41,463 nt of DNA from Candidatus Pseudobutyricicoccus lothianensis (GTDB taxonomy: Bacteria > Bacillota > Clostridia > Oscillospirales > Butyricicoccaceae). Under the pieces are notes generated by a model. That model worked only from the letters and a program-made list of their open reading frames with translations. It searched no databases and had not been told where the DNA came from. The position numbers were made by a program, and so were the translations under genes. Below, in pieces: positions 15,346-23,262 of the stretch. Position 1 is the first letter of the stretch. Every line of letters begins with the position of its first letter. The stretch is from the NCBI GenBank assembly GCA_904419295.1, contig CAJFRA010000021.1, positions 417 to 41,879 on the forward strand, read 5' to 3'.

Positions 15346-17018
15346 ACTTGTAATTCCTTTCTTTTCTTTGCTTTTTCTTTTTCTGGCCGGTTATCCCGTA
15401 TGCGGGCTGCCTGCCGGTTGGCCAGCCAGGAAAACACCGCTTTGGCCAGCAGGTTCGTGGCTAGGATCAGCAGGGACAGCACGAAGACTTCGTTGAACCG
15501 GTTGACATATTGGAGCTGCTTGATCATGGTGGTCAGCACCATGGTACGGGCGCCGGCAATGAAGATCAGGGCGCTGATGGTGACCATGGAGTTGATGAAA
15601 TAGTAGCTGAACACTTCGATCAGGCTGGACAGCGCATTGGGCGTCACCACCCGCAAAATGGTCTTGATCCAGCTATCCCCCATGAGCATGGCTGTGGTCT
15701 CCCAACCGGCGTTCATTTTGGAGAGGGCGTTTTTCATCATCAGGTAGGGGGTGGAAAAATAGTGGACGATGTTGCACAAGATCATCAGCAGCAGGGTATT
15801 TTGCAGGCTGGTGCCCGAAAACAGGAACAGATAGGCCACGCCCAGCACCATGCCGGGGATGGCGTTGGTCACCAAGGCGATGCTCTCAATGGTCCGTTTG
15901 TATCCCTTGCCCAATGTGCTGCGGGCGGTGATCAGCGCCGCCCCATAGGCCGCCAGCGTGCCCAGCAGGGCGGTGAGCAGCGCCATGGCCAGCGAATGGC
16001 CGTATACGGTGATCAGCTCGCGGTCGGCAAACACCGCTTGGAAGTGCTCCAGGGAAAACCCTGTCTGGTAAGGCCATTCTTCCACCAGGGGCACCACGAA
16101 GATCACGGCAAAAATAGACAGGATGCCCAGCGAAGTCACGGCGCTGGCTGCGCCCCAGCATCCGTCCCGCAGGGGGTTTTTCCGCAATTCTGCCTGGCTG
16201 ATCCGGTTGTAGCGGATGTTGAACCGCTCCAGCAGCTGCAGCAGGCAAATGCTGCCGATGGAGGGGATCAGCATGATCATGGCGATGACAGCGCCCCGGT
16301 TGAAGTCGGGGATGCCCCCCAGCATCTGGTTGTAGAGCAATGTGGCGATCACCTCGTAGCCGCCGCCCACCGAGGCCGGTATGCCAAAATCCGTGAAGCA
16401 CAGGAAAAAGGCCTGGATAAAAGCGCCGGCCAGCGTGCCCAGCAGCGGGCGGAGCACGGCGATCCAAAAAGTGCCCAAATGCCCATCCCCCATGACCTTG
16501 GAGACCACCAGCATCTTTTTATCCACAAAACCCATGGTGTTGTGGATCAACAAAAACGCCACCGGAATGGTGTAGATCACATACCCCACCAACAGCCCGC
16601 CAAAACCGTAGATGTCGAAGAACTGCCGGCCCAACAGCCGGGTGAGCAGCCCCTGTTTGCCAAAGGAATAGATGATGGCAAAGCCATAGGTGATGGTGGG
16701 CAGGAACATGGGCAATGTGGCGATGGCAGTGATCAGCCGTTTGACCCACCGGGGCAGCCCGGTGTAATGGACGGCATAAGCCATGAGGAAGGCGATGGCC
16801 ACCGCAATGACCGCCGCAGCGGCTGCCACGGCGAAACTGTGGCCCAAGGCGGTGAGAAACCCCTTTTGCCGGGTCACCGACAGGTAAAATTCACCGGTCA
16901 GGCCCCCATCCCACACCGATTTGCCGAACAACACCAGGATGGGCCCGGCCAAAAACACGGCGAACAGCGCTATAATGGCGGCGAAGATCAGTTTGAGTTC
17001 CCAGTTTTTCCGTCTCAT
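15342..17018 (-). CDS. Fused double-domain ABC permease (phosphonate)
   Basis: 558 residues with about twelve membrane helices in two homologous binding-protein-dependent permease domains (about 1-270 and 290-558), joined at NPLRDGCWGAASAVTS. This is the FbpB/ThiP-like fused form; Salmonella splits the function between PhnU and PhnV. The charged tail ARIRDNRPEKEKAKKRKE is cytoplasmic. It follows the ATPase gene by 9 bases and overlaps the binding-protein gene by 4. It forms the membrane channel for the substrate carried by the lipoprotein at 14353. One fused permease implies a pseudo-dimer in a single chain. Confidence 0.85.
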   Translation of the reverse strand: MRRKNWELKLIFAAIIALFAVFLAGPILVLFGKSVWDGGLTGEFYLSVTRQKGFLTALGHSFAVAAAAAVIAVAIAFLMAYAVHYTGLPRWVKRLITAIATLPMFLPTITYGFAIIYSFGKQGLLTRLLGRQFFDIYGFGGLLVGYVIYTIPVAFLLIHNTMGFVDKKMLVVSKVMGDGHLGTFWIAVLRPLLGTLAGAFIQAFFLCFTDFGIPASVGGGYEVIATLLYNQMLGGIPDFNRGAVIAMIMLIPSIGSICLLQLLERFNIRYNRISQAELRKNPLRDGCWGAASAVTSLGILSIFAVIFVVPLVEEWPYQTGFSLEHFQAVFADRELITVYGHSLAMALLTALLGTLAAYGAALITARSTLGKGYKRTIESIALVTNAIPGMVLGVAYLFLFSGTSLQNTLLLMILCNIVHYFSTPYLMMKNALSKMNAGWETTAMLMGDSWIKTILRVVTPNALSSLIEVFSYYFINSMVTISALIFIAGARTMVLTTMIKQLQYVNRFNEVFVLSLLILATNLLAKAVFSWLANRQAARIRDNRPEKEKAKKRKELQV

Positions 17019-17027
17019 GGGTCTTCC

Positions 17028-17798
17028 TTATACCGCTTCTGCCGCCAGGGCGGGGCTATCGCCGAACAAGGCGTAGATGTTGTTGCGTTTGATCTCCAGC
17101 TGGTTGAGGATAAAGCGGCGCACAAAGTCGTTCTTCGGCTGGTGGACGATCTCTTCCGGTTTGGCATATTGGGAGATCGTGCCCTGCTCGATGATCAGCA
17201 CCCGGTCCGACAGTGTCAGCGCCTCTTCCGGGTCGTGGGTGACGATGATGGTGGTCAGGTGGTATTCCCGGGCGATGGTCTTGATCCGGTCTTTGATGGA
17301 TTCCTTGATGACCCCGTCCAAAGCCGAAAGGGGTTCATCCAGCAGCAGGATGCGGGGCTTCATCACCATGGTGCGGGCCAAAGCCACCCGCTGCTTCTGC
17401 CCGCCGGACAGCTGGTCGATCCGCTTGCCCAGGTGCTCCCGCAGGCCCAGCAAGTCGATGAGTTCCTCCACCTCTTGCCGGGTGGAGATGCCCGGCTTGT
17501 TCTTCAGCCCATAGGTGATGTTTTGGTACACGTTCAAATTGGGGAACAGGGCGTAATCTTGAAATACGATGTTAAAGCCCCGCTTTTCCATGGCGGTGTG
17601 GGTCAGATCTTCCCCGTTGTAAAGGATCTGGCCGCCATCGGCCTCCACGATGCCCAAGATCAAGTTGAGCAGTGTGGTCTTGCCGCAGCCGGAGGGCCCC
17701 AAGATGGAGACGATCTCTCCGTCTTCCACTTGCAGCGAAATATCTTTGAGCACAGGTACGCCGTCAAAGGCTTTTTGAATATGGTTGAGTTCCAACAT
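17028..17798 (-). CDS. ABC transporter ATP-binding protein (phosphonate, PhnT-like)
   Basis: 256 residues. Walker A GPSGCGKTT (34-42), ABC signature LSGGQKQRVALA (about 129-140), Walker B ILLLDEPLSALD (about 149-160), and the H-loop in IIVTHDPEEAL. The chain ends shortly after the nucleotide-binding domain, so the TOBE extension of PotA/MalK-type ATPases is at most rudimentary. First gene of the phosphonate operon, with GAAAGGAGC before the start. It energises the fused permease at 15342. Substrate specificity is inferred from phnW and phnX in the same operon. Confidence 0.88.
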   Translation of the reverse strand: MLELNHIQKAFDGVPVLKDISLQVEDGEIVSILGPSGCGKTTLLNLILGIVEADGGQILYNGEDLTHTAMEKRGFNIVFQDYALFPNLNVYQNITYGLKNKPGISTRQEVEELIDLLGLREHLGKRIDQLSGGQKQRVALARTMVMKPRILLLDEPLSALDGVIKESIKDRIKTIAREYHLTTIIVTHDPEEALTLSDRVLIIEQGTISQYAKPEEIVHQPKNDFVRRFILNQLEIKRNNIYALFGDSPALAAEAV

Positions 17799-17866
17799 GA
17801 TAGAACGGCTCCTTTCTTTGGCATCTGCATGCGTTTGCCCCCGGCATTACCGGGCGACGGCGTTTA

Positions 17867-17894
17867 TGGTACCAATCCGGTGGCCGGAATTCAA
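17867..17894 (-). promoter_or_regulatory. Candidate phn operon promoter
   Basis: Minus strand: TTGAAT (17894-17889), 16 bases, TACCAT (17872-17867). It lies in the 188-bp gap between the RpiR terminator and the ATPase gene, the only place an operon promoter could be if the upstream terminator works. Both boxes are weak, as expected for a regulated promoter. Confidence 0.35.
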
Positions 17895-17938
17895 TCAAGT
17901 TCCTTTGAAGATTGGGTAATCATTTGGTAAAAGGCGCA

Positions 17939-17987
17939 CAAAAAATCAGGGTATTCCTTGTAAGAAAACTACAAGAAATACCCTGAT
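17939..17987 (-). terminator. Terminator of the RpiR regulator gene
   Basis: A long stem (TACCCTGAT type arms 17945-17960 and 17970-17987, one mismatch) starts at the rpiR stop codon and is followed on the minus strand by six T. It separates the regulator transcript from the phn structural genes. Confidence 0.85.
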
Positions 17988-18862
17988 CACCCTTTGGTAT
18001 AACCCCGGTCGGCAATGACAGCGCCGCTTTGGTCCAGGTTCCGGGAAAACCGCTCATAGTCGCTGAGTATGATACCGGTATATAGCATTTCCACCACGGC
18101 CAGATCGGGGATCCGGGAGAAAATGGCGTTGCCGTAGATCACGGTCTCACTGCCGCCGGCCCGCAGGAACACATCGGCATACCGGGCCAGCAAAGGCTGC
18201 TTCTGGCTGGAGACCAGCACCGTACCCGCCCCAGATCGGCGGGCCTGTTTCAGCGCCTTGACCGTATCCATGGAACAGCCCGAGTGGGAGAAGGCCACTG
18301 CCGCATCGGCCACGCCCAGATGGCTGGCGGAGATCTGCTGCAGATAGGGGTCTGTATGCAGCCGGCAGTTCAGCCCCAAAAACGTCAGTTTGGTCAGCAG
18401 GTCTTCTGCCGGGGTACGGGAATTTTCCACCCCGTAAATGTCGATGGTACGGGCGGTGGCCAGCAAATGGACCGCCCGCTTCAATTCTTCCTGGGAAATG
18501 GACCGCAGCGTTTCTTCCAGCAGGCCGCCGGCCACTTTTACCACTTTCAGGGGCAGATCTTCCATCCGGTCCCAAGGTTTTAGATCAAAGCCCGCCAGGT
18601 GTTCGAAATGGCCCGCCGGCCCTTGGGCCCCTTGGGAACGGGCCAGGCAATATTTGAAGTGGCGGTAGCCGTCGAACCCCAGGGCCTGGACAAATCGGAT
18701 CACCGTGGGCTGGCTGACCTGGACCCACTCCGCCAGCTCCCCGATGGAGGCCTTGGCACACCGTTCTGGGTTTGCCAGCACAAAATCCGCTACTTTTTGT
18801 TCCGATGGCCGCAGGGCCGCATATGTGCTGCGTACCCGGTCCATCCATTCGATCTCCTGCAT
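17987..18862 (-). CDS. MurR/RpiR-family transcriptional regulator
   Basis: 291 residues. The N-terminal HTH_6 domain (about 1-77) contains SEQKVADFVLANPERCAKAS and the recognition helix WVQVSQPTVIRFVQALGFDGYRHFK (split here as QVSQPTVIRF then CQALGFDG-like region). The C-terminal SIS domain (about 115-265) has IDIYGVENSRTPAEDLLTKL, VAFSHSGCSMDTVKALKQA and AGTVLVSSQ. SIS domains usually bind sugar phosphates. It is encoded directly upstream of, and in the same direction as, the phosphonate genes with its own terminator, so it probably regulates them, perhaps sensing phosphonoacetaldehyde or a related phospho-compound. Known phn clusters use GntR- or LysR-type regulators, so an RpiR partner is unusual. 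Assignment of its target is inference. Confidence 0.85.
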   Translation of the reverse strand: MQEIEWMDRVRSTYAALRPSEQKVADFVLANPERCAKASIGELAEWVQVSQPTVIRFVQALGFDGYRHFKYCLARSQGAQGPAGHFEHLAGFDLKPWDRMEDLPLKVVKVAGGLLEETLRSISQEELKRAVHLLATARTIDIYGVENSRTPAEDLLTKLTFLGLNCRLHTDPYLQQISASHLGVADAAVAFSHSGCSMDTVKALKQARRSGAGTVLVSSQKQPLLARYADVFLRAGGSETVIYGNAIFSRIPDLAVVEMLYTGIILSDYERFSRNLDQSGAVIADRGYTKG

Positions 18863-18970
18863 CGCGCTTTTGCTCCTTGTAGTAAACTTACCGGTTTTCC
18901 CCGGCCCGCCATCCTTTTTTGTTACAGCCCGGACCGGGGCCTTTGTAACTTTCCTGGTTCCCGCCGGGCC

Positions 18971-19165
18971 TTACCGCAGCGGGTACCGGGCCTGCATGGC
19001 GGAAAACTGCCGGGCCACCTGGCCGCAGCGGTCGGTGTAATATTTCAGGTAACGGTTTTTGGCTTGGCGCTCCGCCGCCTGTTCCTGCTGGTACTTTTTC
19101 CAGTGGGGGCAGGTCTTGTGGCATTCGCTCTGAAAAGCGTTGCAAAGGGTCTGGCATGGCAGCAT
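18971..19165 (-). CDS. Small cysteine-containing hypothetical protein
   Basis: 64 residues. AAAGGAG lies 8 bases before the ATG, and composition and codon use look coding. Residues 4-19 hold four cysteines (CQTLCNAFQSECHKTC spacing C-x3-C-x7... with the pair CHKTC), then a charged helix (WKKYQQEQAAERQAKNRYL) and another Cys in TDRCGQ. The Cys/His arrangement could bind zinc or iron. I do not recognise the family. It stands alone between the RpiR gene and a terminator. An inverted repeat GTTACA/TGTAAC at 18921-18949 lies just after it. Confidence 0.6.
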   Translation of the reverse strand: MLPCQTLCNAFQSECHKTCPHWKKYQQEQAAERQAKNRYLKYYTDRCGQVARQFSAMQARYPLR

Positions 19166-19304
19166 GGTCCGGCTCCTTTCTGTGGTTCGGCCCTGCAGAG
19201 GGCGTTTTTGTTTTCAGTATAGCCCCAGCCGCCCCAGGGCTGCCACCTCCCTTTGGTAAAGGCCTTGTAAAAAGTAATTTTCCCTTTTGTCAAGCCCTGA
19301 AGGC

Positions 19305-19338
19305 ACAAAAAAGCCGCCGGTCCCAGCGGGCCGGCGGC
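19305..19338 (-). terminator. Terminator of the second sigma/anti-sigma operon
   Basis: GCCGCCGG (19313-19320) pairs with CCGGCGGC (19331-19338); on the minus strand six T follow. It ends the transcript of the gene at 19354. Confidence 0.85.
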
Positions 19339-19353
19339 CTCTCTTCTTGCCGC

Positions 19354-20721
19354 TTAAGGGATGATCAGGCAGTCGCCCCAATCCACTACCCCATCGTCTC
19401 CAAACTTCCTTCCGTCCATCAAAAGATCCACGCCCAACAGGTCCAGCAGCACGCCGCTTGCCACAAAGGTGTCGCCCTGCATCACGCCGTAAATGGGCAG
19501 TAGGATCCGGCCAGAGGGCCGTAGATCATTTTTCCCCAGCCGGATGGTGTAGGTCTGCCCCCGGTACTCCACAGTGACCGAGCCATCCGGCAGTTGGGTG
19601 TACTGTGCCCCCAGCTGCTGGCAGACTTGCTGGACCGGTATAAAAATCACGCCGTCATCTGGCGACACGTCTTCCAGCACCACCGGTTCGGTGCGGAAAG
19701 GCACCATGGTCTCCGGCAGATCCGCCGGGTAGGCCTGGCTCCCATCCAGGGGATAGGCCATGCCATCCACCACAACAGCCCGGATGTCGCTCAGATCCAT
19801 GATTTCTGAAAAGGAATAGATCACTGTATTTTCCGCCGCGCTGTTCCCATAGGGGGCCAAGGCTGCATTGCCGCAATAGGTGCCGTCCGCCAGTTCAAAA
19901 TACAGATAGCCGTGGGGGTCTAATGTCTCCTCCCGGAACCGGACCGCCACGCTCAGCGGGCTGACGTTGATGAATTCAATGGTCCGTTCTTCTACCTGGG
20001 CCACCGATTCATCTACTGTACTGCCATCCGCCTCTGTAGCACTTTGGTAGGTATACGTAATGACCGGCACCGTTTCCCCGATCTCCAGCCGCACCTGTTC
20101 CAAGTCGCTTTCCATGGGCACAGAGATCTGGTGGTCTTTGTCCAGGCTCAGGGTCAAGGGCTTGTGCTCCGGGTTGTAAAAATCCACATCCCAGGCATAA
20201 TACTTTTTCTTCCCCTGGTTGTATTCCTCCATATCTTGGCCGCTTACTCCCCAACCGCTTTGCCAGTCATAATCCTCCGGCGGGCTCAGTGTAATGTTGT
20301 AGTCAAAGGCAAAATAATCGGCTCCTTCCATGGCCTTTGCCGCCTCTTCGTGCAGCGGCTCTACCGAAAAGACCACAAAAGCCTTGTTGTCATCGTTGAG
20401 CACTTGTTCCAGCGTCATGCGGTAATCGCCGTTTTCCACTGTTTTTTCGATGTTCTGTACCTCTTGCTGCACAGAATCGGTCTTTCCTTCAAAAAAGATA
20501 TCCGCCAGCTCCAACTTCTGGGCGGCAAAAATGGTGCCCGTGCACAGGGCGGCTGCTGCCGCCGCGATCAGGATGTGTTTTTTCATGCGGATCTGTCTCC
20601 CTTCTTCGGCGGCACCGGCATCCCCCAGTTTCTGGGCCACCAGGGCCTTGATCCGCTCCGGCTCCACGCCGGTCAGCTGCCCGGCCCGCCGGGCCTTGCG
20701 GCCTTTAAAGCAGTTCTTCAT
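19354..20721 (-). CDS. Anti-sigma factor-like protein with stalk-type C-terminal domain
   Basis: 455 residues. The cytoplasmic N terminus (about 1-44) is basic, one membrane helix follows (HILIAAAAAALCTGTIFAAQ, about 46-65), and a DUF4179-like extracytoplasmic part (to about 330) contains MTLEQVLNDDNKAFVVFSVEP. The last 120 residues (VIFIPVQQVCQQLGAQYTQL; SVTVEYRGQTYTIRLGKNDL; RILLPIYGVM) resemble the copper-amine-oxidase-N-terminal stalk domain common in clostridial cell-wall proteins. Start at 20721 follows AAAGGGG by 8 bases and overlaps the sigma gene stop by 17 bases. Likely the membrane partner of the sigma factor at 20705, sensing something outside the cell or at the wall. Role inferred. 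Confidence 0.65.
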   Translation of the reverse strand: MKNCFKGRKARRAGQLTGVEPERIKALVAQKLGDAGAAEEGRQIRMKKHILIAAAAAALCTGTIFAAQKLELADIFFEGKTDSVQQEVQNIEKTVENGDYRMTLEQVLNDDNKAFVVFSVEPLHEEAAKAMEGADYFAFDYNITLSPPEDYDWQSGWGVSGQDMEEYNQGKKKYYAWDVDFYNPEHKPLTLSLDKDHQISVPMESDLEQVRLEIGETVPVITYTYQSATEADGSTVDESVAQVEERTIEFINVSPLSVAVRFREETLDPHGYLYFELADGTYCGNAALAPYGNSAAENTVIYSFSEIMDLSDIRAVVVDGMAYPLDGSQAYPADLPETMVPFRTEPVVLEDVSPDDGVIFIPVQQVCQQLGAQYTQLPDGSVTVEYRGQTYTIRLGKNDLRPSGRILLPIYGVMQGDTFVASGVLLDLLGVDLLMDGRKFGDDGVVDWGDCLIIP

Positions 20722-21256
20722 AACCGATGCCCCTTTCTTCAAAATACTGTTTCAGTTTGCGCCTGCCCCGGAACAGCCGGGTGCGCACCGTGGCGCCTGG
20801 CATGCCCAGCTGCCGGGCGATCTGCTGGGCGCTGCACCCCTGCTGGTAGTGCAGGCGGAAGATCGCCTCATCGGGTTCGCCCAGCTGCCGCAGCGCCTCG
20901 GCCAGCAGCGACCGCTGCTCCCGCTGGAACACCGGCCCGGCGGCGGTATCCGACCCGGGCAGCACCACGTCCTCCAGATCCTCCTCCGGCGGGCGCCGGG
21001 CCCGCAGCCAGCTTTTGGCCTGGTTGCGGGCGATGGCGGCCAGATATCCGGCCAAGTTCTCCCCTGTGATGCTGCCGGCCGTTCGCCAAAGGGCGATGAA
21101 CACATCGGCGGTCACCTCTTCGATGTCTTCCCTGGGAGCGCCCTCCATCGCATGGTAGACGATGACGCTCACATAGGGGGTGTACCGCTCAATGGCCCGG
21201 TCCAGCGCATCCCGGCGCTGGGCTTTCAGCTGCTCGATCAGACGGCGGTCATTCAT
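20705..21256 (-). CDS. ECF-type RNA polymerase sigma factor
   Basis: 183 residues. Region 2 (about 15-85: YVSVIVYHAMEGAPREDIEE, VTADVFIALWR, ENLAGYLAAIARNQAKSWLR) and region 4 (about 120-170: LGEPDEAIFRLHYQQGCSAQ then QIARQLGMPGATVRTRLFRGR). The start at 21256 (ATG AAT GAC) has GGGAAGAG close upstream; the longer frame begins in non-coding sequence over the parS-like site. Paired with the membrane protein at 19354. GC-rich like the surrounding genes, unlike the AT-rich sigma gene at 5926, so it is native. Confidence 0.88.
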   Translation of the reverse strand: MNDRRLIEQLKAQRRDALDRAIERYTPYVSVIVYHAMEGAPREDIEEVTADVFIALWRTAGSITGENLAGYLAAIARNQAKSWLRARRPPEEDLEDVVLPGSDTAAGPVFQREQRSLLAEALRQLGEPDEAIFRLHYQQGCSAQQIARQLGMPGATVRTRLFRGRRKLKQYFEERGIGYEELL

Positions 21257-21319
21257 CTCTTCCCTACTTCCTTTCCCTCGAAGGCCCTTCACTGTGATAG
21301 ACGCAGGGATCAACCGAAA

Positions 21320-21335
21320 CGTTTCACGGGAAACA
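21320..21335. other. parS-like palindrome, copy 2
   Basis: CGTTTCACGGGAAACA, two changes from canonical parS. Core GTTTCACGGGAAAC (21321-21334) is the exact reverse complement of the core at 8937-8950. It lies between the sigma gene and the aldolase terminator. It could alternatively be part of the sigma gene's regulatory region. Confidence 0.35.
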
Positions 21336-21353
21336 AAATATTTTGCCCATGGC

Positions 21354-21382
21354 AAAGGGCGGAGCCGAAGCCCCGCCCTTCT
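21354..21382 (-). terminator. Hairpin after the aldolase gene
   Basis: GGGCGGAGC and GCCCCGCCC arms form a GC-rich stem at about 21358-21378, followed on the minus strand by CCCTTTGCC. The T-run is weak. Position 20 bases after the aldolase stop supports a terminator. Confidence 0.55.
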
Positions 21383-21401
21383 TCCCTTTGGGCAGCCGGG
21401 T

Positions 21402-22304
21402 CTACACCAGCTGCGCGTTTTTCAAAATTCCTTCCACTTGCTGTTGCTCGTCTGGCGTCAGAGGCAGCAGCGGGCTGCAAGGCGCGCCGCCTTGGTATCC
21501 CAGCCGGTCACAGGCGTATTTCAGCGCCGGCACGCCCAATTTGCCGGTGACGCAGGCGTTGACCGGGAACATCCGCTTGTAGAGCGCCAGGGATTCCTGC
21601 CACTTCCCTTCTTCAAACAACTGCTGCACCTGCACGCACTCCCGGGGGCAGCAGTTGGCCAGGGCCATCACCGCCCCTTGAATGCCAATGGCCAATGCCG
21701 GGTACCAGGCGGAAGCCGTGCCCACCAACAGGTTGAATTCCGGGTCTAAGCCATGGGTCATAAAGGAGATCAGCTGGGCGATGTTGCCCGAACTGTCCTT
21801 CATGCCGATGATATTGGGGTGTTTGGAAAGGACCGATGCCGCCGCAGGGGACAGATTCACATGGGTGAATTTCGTCACATTGTAGATCAAGATGGGGATC
21901 GGGCTTGCGTCCGCCACCCGGGTGAAGAAATCGATCTGGGCCCGGTCGCCCATTTGGTCGCCGTAGTAATTGGGCGTCAGCACCAGGGCGCACTGGGCGC
22001 CGGCCTGGGCGGCCTTTTCCGTCAGGCGGATGGTGGCCTGGGTGCTCTCCAGCCCGGTACCCGCCATGATGATCTTGCCCGGCGCCGCGTGCTGTGCCGC
22101 CAGCCGGATCAATTCCAGCTTATCCTCTTCTTCCAAATAGGGGGTCTCGCCGTTGGAGCCCAGCACCAGGTAGCCGCACACGCCTGTGTCGTTCCATTTT
22201 TCAATGTTGCTCACAAATGCGTCAAGATCCACTTTGCCCTCTGGTGTAAAAGGGGTGACCACCGGGGGCAGAACACCATGGATGGGGAAATAATTGTTTG
22301 CCAT
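21402..22304 (-). CDS. 4-hydroxy-2-oxoglutarate aldolase-like, DapA/NAL superfamily
   Basis: 300 residues. A class I aldolase with Tyr141 (YNVTKF) and Schiff-base Lys169 (GMKDSSGN). The loop GSNGE (49-53), the stretch AGTGLESTQATI (81-92) and HPNIIGMKDS resemble mammalian HOGA1 much more than DapA, which has GTTAE and an arginine after YNVPS. The reaction is therefore probably cleavage of a 4-hydroxy-2-oxo acid (such as 4-hydroxy-2-oxoglutarate) to pyruvate plus an aldehyde or glyoxylate; related bacterial enzymes act on other sugar-derived 2-oxo acids. It stands alone, 146 bases from its sigma-gene neighbour and with its own terminator. The true substrate is open. Confidence 0.75.
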   Translation of the reverse strand: MANNYFPIHGVLPPVVTPFTPEGKVDLDAFVSNIEKWNDTGVCGYLVLGSNGETPYLEEEDKLELIRLAAQHAAPGKIIMAGTGLESTQATIRLTEKAAQAGAQCALVLTPNYYGDQMGDRAQIDFFTRVADASPIPILIYNVTKFTHVNLSPAAASVLSKHPNIIGMKDSSGNIAQLISFMTHGLDPEFNLLVGTASAWYPALAIGIQGAVMALANCCPRECVQVQQLFEEGKWQESLALYKRMFPVNACVTGKLGVPALKYACDRLGYQGGAPCSPLLPLTPDEQQQVEGILKNAQLV

Positions 22305-22398
22305 GAATAAAAACCTCCCATTTGATCCGGTCTTCTCTGTTTATTTTTTCTAAGCTCATCCTACCACCCACAGGCTCCAGCGTCAAGCCGGGCCCAAA

Positions 22399-22430
22399 GA
22401 AAAAAGAGGGGCGCCAGACGCCCCTCTTTT
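22399..22430 (-). terminator. Terminator of the lipoprotein gene
   Basis: AAGAGGGGCG and CGCCCCTCTT form a stem (about 22404-22428) with a short loop, followed on the minus strand by TTTTTTCTTT. It ends the transcript of the gene at 22442. Confidence 0.85.
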
Positions 22431-22441
22431 CAAGCTGCGGT

Positions 22442-23044
22442 TTAGGAAAGGACTGTCACATCGGTGATAAGCCCATCTTCCGTCCGGTACCGGAATTCCA
22501 GCCGGGCCTGTTTTTCTTCTTCGCCCAGCTGATAGGTCACGGCCACGTTTTCATAAGCATACGTCTCAAAGGTCTCCCGTTTTTCCAGGACAGCGCTCTT
22601 CATCGCCATCGGCTGGTCATCGGCCTGGGCCAGGAACCCGCTGAGGCCGCCAGCCAGCAGCCCATCCAGCCGGTCTTCTGCAATATAGCTGCCAATGGCC
22701 TGCTGCCAGTTGGCCTGGGCCTGCTGCTCCGCTTCCTCTTTTTTCTGCTTTTCTTCCTCGGTCATGTCTTCCCCAAGCCCGACGATCGTGACCATGTCCG
22801 GATTGTAAAGCTTTTCATTGGGGCCTGTCAGCATCACTTCCAGCACGCTGGCCACGTTTTCGCTCACGTCCCCCTCTTCTTCCACAACAGGGCCTTCTGT
22901 GGAGGTGCCGTCTTGCTCCGGCCCCTTGGTCTCTTCCTGCTGCTGAGGCGTCGGGTCCTCTGTGTTCTCTTCGCTGGGCTGACACCCACCGAGCAGCAAC
23001 AGGGCTGCCAAACACGCCAAGAACCATCGATTCTTTCTCTCCAT
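22442..23044 (-). CDS. Hypothetical lipoprotein with acidic linker
   Basis: 200 residues. A lipoprotein signal peptide (MERKNRWFLACLAALLLLGG, Cys21) is followed by an acidic Glu/Pro/Thr linker (about 24-62) and a domain containing the Glu/Lys/Gln helix MTEEEKQKKEEAEQQAQANW (about 95-114). The rest ends with ARLEFRYRTEDGLITDVTVL. I do not recognise a family, though the layout resembles small clostridial surface lipoproteins. Monocistronic with its own terminator. AGGAGG lies a few bases before the ATG. Confidence 0.65.
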   Translation of the reverse strand: MERKNRWFLACLAALLLLGGCQPSEENTEDPTPQQQEETKGPEQDGTSTEGPVVEEEGDVSENVASVLEVMLTGPNEKLYNPDMVTIVGLGEDMTEEEKQKKEEAEQQAQANWQQAIGSYIAEDRLDGLLAGGLSGFLAQADDQPMAMKSAVLEKRETFETYAYENVAVTYQLGEEEKQARLEFRYRTEDGLITDVTVLS

Positions 23045-23211
23045 GGCGATTCCTCCTTCTCTTCCGTGGCATCCGCATCCCGCGGAGCAGTTCCCTTTCT
23101 ATGTTATCTGGTATCCTATCATGTTTTCCCCTCCTCCGCAATCTATTTTATTCATTTTCCATGAAATATCCAGATAAAGCTCTACTATTTTAGCGATATT
23201 GACGTTCTAAA

Positions 23212-23249
23212 TTCCGCAAAAGGGCTGCCGCAGCAGCCCTTTTGCGGAA
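23212..23249. terminator. Perfect bidirectional hairpin
   Basis: A perfect 17-bp stem (23212-23228 with 23233-23249, loop CGCA) whose arms contain GCAGCCCTTTTGCGG on both strands. It lies 14 bases after the acyltransferase stop. No gene lies on its other side for 168 bases. The 23045-23211 stretch holds only a weak minus-strand promoter-like TTGCGG-17-TAGGAT (around 23120). Confidence 0.6.
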
Positions 23250-23262
23250 CCAGACCGGCCCG

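Noticed and set aside
15510..17930. 806-codon plus-strand frame
   Set aside because: Complement of the permease and ATPase genes; His/Gln/Gly-rich, no ribosome binding site. The minus-strand genes have clear motifs.
18921..18949. Terminator for the small Cys protein
   Set aside because: GTTACA...TGTAAC inverted repeat is present but is followed by A, not T, on the relevant strand; it may be an operator.
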